A DNA stretch of 64,000 nt from Chloroflexota bacterium. Lineage in GTDB: Bacteria; Chloroflexota; Anaerolineae; Anaerolineales; Villigracilaceae. Numbering within the stretch: the stretch's first letter is position 1; each line of letters starts with the position of its first letter. The DNA is taken from the NCBI GenBank assembly GCA_016234535.1, contig JACRBH010000148.1, forward strand, positions 1 to 64,000, given 5' to 3'. This document shows positions 49,585 through 57,700 of this stretch, one piece after another. A program made the translations under genes and the position numbers. Below the pieces are notes generated by a model. That model was not told where the DNA came from. It saw nothing but the letters and a program-made list of their open reading frames with translations, and searched no databases.

Positions 49585-51039
49585 TTATCTTGCAACCAGA
49601 CAGTTTCGATCATGACTCGAAGCTGTCTTTTTTTTTTCAATTGGTAAAGTGCTGCGCCAATCCGACAATTTCTCCTTTAGAGAATCTGTTAATGGCAATA
49701 TAACATCCAACCCCGTCTCGCGCAAGGTTTGGAGTTGTGCAGTTTCTCTATTTCTTGTTTTTTCATAATCTTCAAGCGTAATTTCTCTCAATAAATATAA
49801 ATTAGTTATCTGTTTGATATGTTCTTCAAGTTCAGATATCAAATTTACAACAACATCTGGTTTATCTGTCTTGCGCCAATTCTCTATCCAGACCAACAGA
49901 TAACTTACAAGTTCATTTTCAATTTGCTCGGCATCCACCATATGCTGGTTGCATAGACCTCTCCGATCAATTCTGGATGAATCTAAATAGAAAAATCGTT
50001 TTCTGATAGAGCTTCCTCTCATCTGCCAGCCACAAGAAGCACAATGTAATATGCCCGTCAGAGGATAGAGACGAACAACGCTCCCCTTTTTGACTCGTGC
50101 GTTTTTATCGAATAATATACGCACCTCCTTTATTCTTTGAAAAGTCTCTTGGGAAATAATGGCCTGATGTTTTCCCGGATACACAGCTTTAAGTACCCGC
50201 CTTTTATTACTGTAATACGGCACCTGACCAGTATAAAAAATATTGTTTAGCAGACTGCGCACAAAATCCTTATTTAGATCGTGGGTAATTGACTTGCCAG
50301 GTTTTCCCCGTTGACGATAGTGAATTTCGGTTCCATCTGCCAGAGTAAAGCTGCTTTTATTGACTAATTCAGCAACTCTCACTGACGAATATTTACCGGT
50401 CAAGAAGAGTTCAAAGATCAACATAACTGCATGCTGGTCTACAGGGTGTAGGATTAAAGTCCTTCCATTACCTTTGTTGGCTGATCCAAATTCTGGGCAG
50501 TAACCTGCTCCATTGACATCTTTACAATCAGAGCATAATCCTTTGCAATACCCGTAGGGTACGTTGCCATTCCAATATCCATCACGAGCACGTTGGACTT
50601 TGCCTTTGGTAGTCTCCTGGCGCAAGTTATCTATATAGATCTCGGCCAGCATGCCCAATACGGTCAACGTCAATTTTCCCCAGGGCGTCGTGAAATCCAA
50701 ACGTTCTTGTACGGAAACAAAGAAGACATTATCCTCCTTAAGCCGGTCGAGGGCATTGAGCAAACCACCAAGGTGACGATAGAAGCGGTCGATCTTGTCA
50801 ACAATAACGACATCAAACTTGCGCGCTTCGGCGTCTTCCATCAACTGTATCAGCTGCGGACGCTCACTATCGCGTTTGGCAGAGATGCCTGCGTCAGTGT
50901 AAACACCTATTATCTCCCAGCCATGATCTTCGGCATACTTGCGAATGTTATTCTCTTGAGCATCCAGGCTGAATCCATCCACTTGTTCGCGCATGGAGAC
51001 ACGCCGATAGCCTACTGCACGTAACAGAACGTTGTCCAT
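49585..51039 (-). CDS. large serine recombinase 1
   Basis: 484 aa. Resolvase-type catalytic domain with the nucleophile Ser in VGYRRVSMREQVDGFSLDAQ, followed by the conserved VVIVDKIDRFYRHLGGLLNA and EIYIDNLRQETTKGK, then the recombinase domain (SFTLADGTEIHYRQRGKPGK ... YTGQVPYYSN) and a zinc ribbon (LHCASCGWQMRG). Between the catalytic and recombinase domains is a Cys cluster, GYCKGLCSDCKDVNGAGYCP, shared with the second recombinase. It ends 71 bases from the third att core and is the best candidate for the enzyme that built the array. Ribosome binding site AGGAG; divergent from an XRE regulator. Confidence 0.92.
   Translation of the reverse strand: MDNVLLRAVGYRRVSMREQVDGFSLDAQENNIRKYAEDHGWEIIGVYTDAGISAKRDSERPQLIQLMEDAEARKFDVVIVDKIDRFYRHLGGLLNALDRLKEDNVFFVSVQERLDFTTPWGKLTLTVLGMLAEIYIDNLRQETTKGKVQRARDGYWNGNVPYGYCKGLCSDCKDVNGAGYCPEFGSANKGNGRTLILHPVDQHAVMLIFELFLTGKYSSVRVAELVNKSSFTLADGTEIHYRQRGKPGKSITHDLNKDFVRSLLNNIFYTGQVPYYSNKRRVLKAVYPGKHQAIISQETFQRIKEVRILFDKNARVKKGSVVRLYPLTGILHCASCGWQMRGSSIRKRFFYLDSSRIDRRGLCNQHMVDAEQIENELVSYLLVWIENWRKTDKPDVVVNLISELEEHIKQITNLYLLREITLEDYEKTRNRETAQLQTLRETGLDVILPLTDSLKEKLSDWRSTLPIEKKKTASSHDRNCLVAR
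49598..49638 (+). terminator. plus-strand terminator inside the recombinase 3' end
   Basis: AGACAGTTTCGA pairs with TCGAAGCTGTCT (12 pairs, one G-U) around a 7-base loop, followed by ten T. It points against the recombinase gene and would stop a transcript coming from the promoter at 49383 across the att core. Confidence 0.78.
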
Positions 51040-51072
51040 TTTTATTTTTCTCCTTTCATGGGTATAATTTGT

Positions 51073-51100
51073 TTTGGACAGTTTTACATTTTAGTCCAAA
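51073..51100. promoter_or_regulatory. operator-like inverted repeat between recombinase 1 and XRE regulator
   Basis: TTTGGAC and GTCCAAA, 14 bases apart, in the 76-base divergent region. A TATAAT on the plus strand lies at 51063. Likely target of the XRE regulator; inferred. Confidence 0.55.
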
Positions 51101-51115
51101 CTTTCGGAGGCATGT

Positions 51116-51529
51116 ATGGAATCACTCGCAGCTGGACGTCGTCGAGCCAGGGCAAAAAGATTTAATCCTAAACCTTTCGCTGCCCGCCTTGACCAATTGA
51201 TAGCCGAAAGAAATATCAGTATGCGCCAGTCAGGTATTGATTCCGGGCTAGATCATGAGTCTATTCGGCGGATGAAAGCTGGTGATCGACCAGATATGAC
51301 TTATTGTATTTTGCTGGCTGATTACTTTGATATCAACCCTAATGAATTTTTACAGTTAGCTGACTGGCCAACCTTAGCCGCGTTCGATATTAAGCGAGCG
51401 AGCGCCGAAAACCTGCCCCCTGAAGCAGTGGATGTGGCACTTGATATTGCAAAAATCCCTGACCCCGGCACGCGCAAGGAAGTGGCAAAAGCAGTCCGTG
51501 TGTTGTTGAAAAAATATTTCACCAAATAG
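51116..51529 (+). CDS. XRE-family (Cro/C1-type) regulator
   Basis: 137 aa. Basic N-terminus (GRRRARAKRFNPKPFAARLD), then a helix-turn-helix: QLIAERNISMRQSGIDSGLD and HESIRRMKAGDRPDMTYCIL with the usual fifth helix (ADYFDINPNEFLQLA). A helical C-terminal tail may dimerise. It is divergent from serine recombinase 1 with an inverted repeat between them, a layout typical of an element's own excision control. Ribosome binding site CGGAGG. Confidence 0.83.
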   Translation: MESLAAGRRRARAKRFNPKPFAARLDQLIAERNISMRQSGIDSGLDHESIRRMKAGDRPDMTYCILLADYFDINPNEFLQLADWPTLAAFDIKRASAENLPPEAVDVALDIAKIPDPGTRKEVAKAVRVLLKKYFTK

Positions 51530-51559
51530 AAATATCACTCAATTAAGATAAGTATACAA

Positions 51560-51592
51560 AAGAGTCCCTGCCAATAATCGGCAGGGACTCTT
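51560..51592. terminator. hairpin terminator between convergent genes
   Basis: AAGAGTCCCTGCC pairs perfectly with GGCAGGGACTCTT around a 7-base loop, between the XRE and recombinase 2 stops. The T-run is short. Confidence 0.75.
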
Positions 51593-51609
51593 GGATTAAA
51601 TACCAGTTA

Positions 51610-53403
51610 TTACAATCCGAGCAATTCCTTGAACGGCGCATGAGCTACTACCTCGCGCATATTTCCTTGCGAGTCAAAATAAATGACTTGAAACATCTTT
51701 CTGAGCAGATTGCGCTTCTCTCCGTTGGTCAGTTGCATCCATAACTGAGAAAAGTCCTGCAACTGCGGAAGTATTATTTGCGCTTCAGTCCGGGCAGATG
51801 GTTTTAACCCCGTCAACTGACGACCAATGTGAAGAGCTTGAGTATCAAACTCCGCCTGATCTATATGACCCTTCAGGTATAACTGACGATACCTGGTCAA
51901 TGAGGCTCGGAGGTTGTGACCCTCTCGCTCGAACTCACTCAATCCCTCTCCACTCAAGTAGTATGCCATAATGGCTTCATACCACTCCTTTGGAATGACC
52001 AGCTTTTCGATCAGGTCTTGCAGTTGCGATTCCACCTGCTCCGCACGCAGACAACTGCGCGTGTGCCTGGCAAGCAGGTCATCTGTCAGGCTATCAGCTT
52101 GCGGATGCAGCGCTGGTGTTATCCGCATGGATTTTTGTATATATCGGTTATGCAGTGTGGCACAGCGATAATAACGAGTGGCATTCTTGCCACCGGTTGA
52201 TCCGCGTAAGGGAGTCGCTCGTCCATCGTGCTGATAACACTCCCAACACTGAGCCATGCCAGTTAGCAGTGCTTCATTTCGCGGACGTGAACTTTTGGTG
52301 GGTGTCTTGCTTTTGCCTTTGCGAATTTGTTGTAGGCGTTGCCATGTTTCCACCGAGATCAATGCCTCGTGCTGTCCTTGTTGGATCTCGAGGATCTGGC
52401 GTGCGCTGATCTCTGGCCGCGGCGATTTGACCTTGTGGGGATTCTCCAGATCATCTTCCATATCCAGCGCTGGACGCGGGTAACGTGCTACCAGACCAGC
52501 ATGGAAGGGTGTTGCAATCAGCGCGCGGATGCTATCACGCGTGAAATCATTGCCCGTTTTCTTTTCGGCGGAGACACGCCTGGGTCGGAACTTCACAACC
52601 AAGCCATCAGGCAATGTGAATGTATTACGATTGAGATGGCTGGCAATCTCACGATAACTCCACTGCTGCAGGTAAAGATTTGCCACCAATGTAATCGCAT
52701 GCCGATCAATCGGATGAATGACAGGGATCCGTCCGCGTTGACTTTCAGGGTAATCGATACTACCTGCACGGGGACAATAATCAGGGCCGTGTGAGTCGTT
52801 ACACGTTGAACAAAGCCCATTGCAATAGCCAAGTGGAATATTCCCATTGTGAAGTCCACGACGTATGCGTTCTGATTTTGCCTCACGGGTGCGTTCACTG
52901 GTCTGGCGCACATACATCTCGGCCATCGCACCTAACACGTACAAAACGAGCCTCCCCCACCAGGTTTCAGGGTCAATTTGTTCGGTGACACTTACAAATT
53001 GAACATTATGCTTTTTGCATAGACGCACAAACTCCAATTGCGATTCCAGGTTACGATACAAACGATCAAGCCGATGTACAACCACCGCTTTGATGCGCCT
53101 GGCCTTTATGTCCGCGATCAATTTTTGCAGATCTTTGCGACGGCTATTCCTACCCGTTTGATACGGGTCGCTGTAGATCTTAATTTGTGAAGCGCCTTTA
53201 TCACGCGCATATGCTTCTGCGCGATCGGGCTGGATTTCCAAAGAGTAGCTGTAGCCTTGTGTCTCTTCACGGGACAGGCGGCTATAGATAGCCCAGGTTT
53301 CAACTTGCTGCCTTTGTTCTATTTGGTGAATTTCAGAGCGTATGAACAACTTGAGCTCTTCAAACGAGTTGGGTGTCTCAATGAGGTTGGTGTTCTTACT
53401 CAT
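51610..53403 (-). CDS. large serine recombinase 2
   Basis: 597 aa from ATG 53403. Catalytic domain with WAIYSRLSREETQGYSYSLE (nucleophile Ser in the RLS segment) and KAVVVHRLDRLYRNLESQLE, recombinase domain (FTLPDGLVVKFRPRRVSA ... ATPFHAGLVARYP), a zinc-ribbon-like part (GMAQCWECYQHDGRATPL) and a long helical C-terminus. It shares with recombinase 1 the insert GYCNGLCSTCNDSHGPDYCP, so both come from the same lineage though they are otherwise diverged. The start overlaps the upstream 57-aa gene by 8 bases. Two recombinases may act together or belong to two elements. Confidence 0.9.
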   Translation of the reverse strand: MSKNTNLIETPNSFEELKLFIRSEIHQIEQRQQVETWAIYSRLSREETQGYSYSLEIQPDRAEAYARDKGASQIKIYSDPYQTGRNSRRKDLQKLIADIKARRIKAVVVHRLDRLYRNLESQLEFVRLCKKHNVQFVSVTEQIDPETWWGRLVLYVLGAMAEMYVRQTSERTREAKSERIRRGLHNGNIPLGYCNGLCSTCNDSHGPDYCPRAGSIDYPESQRGRIPVIHPIDRHAITLVANLYLQQWSYREIASHLNRNTFTLPDGLVVKFRPRRVSAEKKTGNDFTRDSIRALIATPFHAGLVARYPRPALDMEDDLENPHKVKSPRPEISARQILEIQQGQHEALISVETWQRLQQIRKGKSKTPTKSSRPRNEALLTGMAQCWECYQHDGRATPLRGSTGGKNATRYYRCATLHNRYIQKSMRITPALHPQADSLTDDLLARHTRSCLRAEQVESQLQDLIEKLVIPKEWYEAIMAYYLSGEGLSEFEREGHNLRASLTRYRQLYLKGHIDQAEFDTQALHIGRQLTGLKPSARTEAQIILPQLQDFSQLWMQLTNGEKRNLLRKMFQVIYFDSQGNMREVVAHAPFKELLGL

Positions 53404-53569
53404 CCTGAGTGTCCACAGCTCGGGATGATACATCTTGATCTTCGGTAGGTTGAACTACGGGCGGCAAGTCAAGCTCGACAACGCGGCCCGTGATACGACG
53501 CAGGGACAAAGCCAGTTCACGACTGAAGGATTGTATACGCTCAGAGAGGGATAAAGATTCGTTTTTCAT
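53396..53569 (-). CDS. small protein translationally coupled to recombinase 2
   Basis: 57 aa, MKNESLSLSERIQSFSREL and onward, ending in an acidic tail (PTEDQDVSSRAVDTQDE). The ATG at 53569 has AGGAG 8 bases upstream, better than the longer ORF start in the track. The stop overlaps the recombinase ATG (ATGAGTAA), so it is very likely translated. An amphipathic helix (ELALSLRRITGRVVEL) is the only visible feature. Role unknown; a recombination directionality factor or recombinase regulator is conceivable from position alone. Confidence 0.62.
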   Translation of the reverse strand: MKNESLSLSERIQSFSRELALSLRRITGRVVELDLPPVVQPTEDQDVSSRAVDTQDE

Positions 53570-53750
53570 TTTGCAAACTCCTGCTGGGAATTTGCGCAGC
53601 GCGCTACGCATGAAAGTAAAATTTTGCATGCAACAGCGCACAAGCATACCAATACCCTATTATCAAAAACAAGTGGAGATTTCTCCTATTTCTAAAACGA
53701 GTGTTGGCGTGCAAATAGCACCTTTATCACTTCTCCGGGAGATCACTTTT

Positions 53751-54269
53751 ATGATTACCAGTATCCCAAAACCAGACCCCAAACGGGCCTCGCTTACGCT
53801 TTATCTTATTGTTGCTTTGAACACAGGAGCCAAATTGGAAAGTACGATCAACAAGACCGTAGCTGCTCAAGTTCTAGCCAACTTGCTTCAAATTGATCGT
53901 AGTGCGCCTTTATCCTGGCTGCGCGGCGATTTCAAGAAGCATCCAGTCTCACGGGAGAATTTTCTGAGATTTATCAGAGCATACCGAACAAAGCCTGGGC
54001 TTGAAAACGCCAAAGAGATCACAGCATTGGCAATTAATCTTTACGGCTCAGACTACAAAAAAGCCATCGATCTTTTGGACCCAGCAGATCGTGAAAGGGA
54101 TCTGTCACAGGATTTCCAAGTTACACTGAGCGGTAAATCAAATTTGGTGACGGCGATTTGCAATTTGCTTGAGTCAAGTCCTTCAGAGGCAGTTGAGATC
54201 GCGTTCCTAACAATGATCGCGTATCGATGGTCTGCAAGCAATTCCCGTAATCGAAATTTTTTGATGTAA
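53751..54269 (+). CDS. unknown helical protein, divergent from the recombinase operon
   Basis: 172 aa from ATG 53751, with GGGAG upstream; the ORF track starts 87 codons earlier across the divergent promoter region. Mostly helical. The segment TVAAQVLANLLQIDRSAPLS and then WLRGDFKKHPVSRENFLRFI resembles a helix-turn-helix with a following helix, but I do not recognise a family. Its location between the recombinases and the helicase genes suggests a regulator or an accessory of the element. Confidence 0.55.
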   Translation: MITSIPKPDPKRASLTLYLIVALNTGAKLESTINKTVAAQVLANLLQIDRSAPLSWLRGDFKKHPVSRENFLRFIRAYRTKPGLENAKEITALAINLYGSDYKKAIDLLDPADRERDLSQDFQVTLSGKSNLVTAICNLLESSPSEAVEIAFLTMIAYRWSASNSRNRNFLM

Positions 54270-54569
54270 ATCAGCGAATTACGACAAGAAGGGACTGGAA
54301 TGGGGTATATGAATTATGATTATTTCGTGTTTGCGTAATTCGTCCCGAGAGGGATTATCTGTTCGATTTCTTTATTTTGCTCTGGTCTTGTGCGATCGGT
54401 GTGGGCATTTATGCATTCGTTCGATCGCTGTTAAATTTATATCGGTGTAGTATAACGTGAGCTCATCCGTAGATAAGTTGATGATGAAGCCAAAGTCCCG
54501 ATGAAAGGATGAGGACTATTACATAAATTTTGGTTAAATCACTGATAACATTCCATGTGACATTCATCA

Positions 54570-54598
54570 GTGACAAAACCCCATCACTCGTCTATACT
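54570..54598 (+). promoter_or_regulatory. promoter of the putative small RNA upstream of the helicase gene
   Basis: GTGACA, exactly 17 bases, TATACT. The first hairpin of the structured region starts 9 bases later. The preceding 54270-54569 shows no supported gene, only an inverted pair CGAATTACG/CGTAATTCG. Confidence 0.6.
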
Positions 54599-54603
54599 AA
54601 ACA

Positions 54604-54735
54604 AACAAGCCTTGCAGGACTGCAATCCTGCTAGGCTTCAACATGGACTACGCGAGTTTGGCGCGTAGCGGATAGGGTGATATTAACATAATCCTACCGC
54701 CTGCGCAATTTGATGCGTGGGCGGTTTTTGTTGTT
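54604..54735 (+). ncRNA. putative structured RNA with three hairpins and terminator
   Basis: Three stems follow the promoter in order: AAGCCTTGCAGGA with TCCTGCTAGGCTT (12 pairs and one T-T mismatch), CTACGCG with CGCGTAG, and ACCGCCTGCGC with GCGTGGGCGGT (two G-U pairs) followed by TTTTTGTTGTTTT as an intrinsic terminator. The unit of about 130 nt ends 56 bases before the helicase start. It could be an independent small RNA or a leader that attenuates the operon. No match to a riboswitch class that I know. Confidence 0.55.
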
Positions 54736-54791
54736 TTCATGAATAAATGTAAACGAATATGATAACCATAATCTCCATAGGCAGATAAGTT

Positions 54792-57700
54792 ATGAATGTA
54801 TTCGACCTTCGCAACCAACTTGTTAAAGACTACAAATCATATGTTTCCAGCTTTATCCAGATCAGAGATGATCGTATTCAGTTGCACGTGGATGAGCAGC
54901 TAAAAGCAGGCTTGTTATGGCCTGAGCCACTCATTCAGCTAAACCCTGCCTTCCAACCAGCCATGTTTGTAGATGAACTGGCAGACGAGGGTGTATTACA
55001 CAAAACTTGCAAGTCGATATTTAGGAGAAAGAGTGAAAAAGATCTGAGCGGAAGCAAACTACGCTTGCACCAGCACCAGGAAGAAGCAATTCGTATCGCG
55101 CAATCAGGGAAAAATTATGTACTAACCACGGGGACAGGTTCGGGAAAATCTCTTTCTTACATTATTCCGATCGTTGATTTTGTTTTGAAGAATGGCAGCG
55201 GGAAAGGCGTCCAGGCTATCATTGTTTATCCTATGAATGCGCTTGCCAACAGTCAGCGCGGTGAGTTGGATAAATTTATCAACCTCGGATTTCCTGATAA
55301 TAAGGGTCCTGTCACTTTTGCGAGATATACAGGGCAGGAAGGGGATGAAGAAAAGAAGGAAATTATGGCGAATCCGCCTGACATCCTCCTAACCAACTAT
55401 GTCATGCTTGAATTGATCCTGACCCGCCCTGATGAACGAAAGACTCTGGTCAATGCTGCACAGGGATTGCGATTTTTAGTGTTGGATGAATTGCATACGT
55501 ATCGTGGCCGGCAGGGAGCCGATGTTGCCATGCTGGTTCGCAGGGTACGCAACACCCTGAACGCAACCAATCTCCAATGCGTTGGTACATCTGCCACTCT
55601 TTCAAGCGCAGGCGGATTTATTGATCAGCAGAAGGATGTTGCTGCGGTGGCTTCCAAGTTATTTGGTGACACAGTCCTCCCAGCAAATGTGATCGGGGAA
55701 ACTCTTCGCCGCTCAACAGTCGAGTTGGATTTTAGTGACTCCGTTCAACTGAATAATCTAAAGAACAGAATTGTCTCGTCTGAAAGCAAACTCACCAGTT
55801 ATGAAGATCTAATCAATGACCCGCTGGCAAGTTGGATCGAAAGTAACTTGGGATTGAAAAAAGACGATATGGGACGCCTGGTGCGGGCCCTACCCCGCAA
55901 AATGCTTGGGAAAGACGGAATTTCACCCATACTGAGCCGACAAACTAATCTCCCTGAGGATCAGTGCGCAGAAGCAATCGCCAGAACCCTGCTGCAGGGT
56001 TATAACGTCACGAATACTGATTCTGGCATGCCTTCTTTTGCATTCCGTTTGCACCAATTCTTCAATCGTGGCGATACAGTCTATACATCCATTGAAAAAG
56101 AAGATGAACGGCATATCACAATTCATGGGCAAAAATATGTACCTGGAGACCGTTCGCGTGAATTGCTGCCGCTTGTATTCTGTCGTGAATGCGGACAGGA
56201 ATATTATGTAGTCCGCAAAATCAAAAACAAAGATAGCGGAAAGGCTGTTTTCATTTCGCGTGAGTTCACTGATCGCAGCGATGATGACGAGACTGAAGTT
56301 GGTTACTTATATTTGTCTACAAAAAATCCCTGGCCTAAGGACACACGTATGTATGATCGCGTACCTGAAGATTGGCTGGAGGAACGCAACGGGGAAATTC
56401 AGATTAAGCAGTCCCAGAGAAAGAATATACCGCAGCCCTTCCATCTTGCCCCTTCGGGAGAGGAAATGGACAATGGCGAACACGTTCATTTCATTGAAGG
56501 AAAATTCCGCTTTTGCCTGAATTGCAGTGTCTCATACAATCCTCGCCAGGGATCTGAGTTCGCAAAATTGACCCAGCTAAGTTCAGGCGGCCGAAGCACT
56601 GATACGACCATCCTAAGTTTGACCTTGATCCGAAATTTGAGGAACGATCCCAATCTTGCAGGCAAGGATAAGGTCAAAAAATTATTGAGTTTCACCGATA
56701 ACCGTCAGGATGCCTCACTGCAAGCCGGCCATTTCAATGATTTTATCGAAATGATACTATTGCGTTCTGCGATCTATCGGGCGGTTGAACGTGCTAGTCA
56801 GGCAGGAATACATCATGACGTTCTCCCGCAAAAGGTATTTGACGCGCTTGGGTTGGATTTCTCGTTTTATGCGGTCGATCCAAATGTGCGATTTTCCCAA
56901 AGAAGCGAAACTGAACGCGCCTTGCGGGAAGCACTTGGATATCGGATTTATCGCGACCTGCAGCGCGGCTGGCGTATTACTTCACCCAACTTGGAACAAT
57001 GTGGATTGCTCGATATTGTATACACGTCACTGGATGATGTCTGTTCCACCGAAGATCTATGGGAAAAGGCTCATCCTGCTTTGGCTGGGGCTACTCTTGA
57101 AACACGGCACCATGTGTGCAAGGTTCTGCTGGACTTTATGCGCCGCGAACTTGCGATTAAGGTTGATTACCTGAACCCGATCTATCAGGAGACCTTGAAG
57201 CAACTCAGCAGTCAGCGGTTATGTCCGCCTTGGGCAATTGATGAAAGTGAAAAACTGGATCACGCGGCCATGTTATTCCCACGCTCACGCCAGAACCAGG
57301 GGAATGATGATTATGGGGGTAATGTGTACCTGTCTGCGCACGGCGGGTATGGACAATTCATTAGAAGAAACAATACCTTTCCTGAATTCAACGGCATGTT
57401 GAAGACTGATGATACAGTGTTGATTATTCAACAGATATTGGATGCGCTGCGAATCGGTGGCTTAGTGGAGATTGTCGAAGAGGCTGGCAAACAGGATGAA
57501 GTCAATGGCTATCAAGTTCCCGCTTCGGCGATGATCTGGAAGGTTGGGGATGGCGTAAAACCCTTCCATGATGTGATCCGCGTACCGCGCCTGCCTGCTG
57601 AGGGCGGGAGAACAAATCAATATTTTGTTGACTTTTATAAGAACATTGCCAACGATATGCATGGACTGGAAGCGCGCGAACATACCGCACAGGTTCCAAA

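Noticed and set aside
53490-53750. N-terminal extension of the 172-aa protein as given in the ORF track
   Set aside because: It overlaps the divergent promoter region and the start of the 57-aa gene on the other strand; the ATG at 53751 has a ribosome binding site.
54304-54470. Short hydrophobic reading frame before the putative small RNA
   Set aside because: A run of about 35 hydrophobic codons can be read, but there is no ATG or GTG start in frame, so it is not called a gene.
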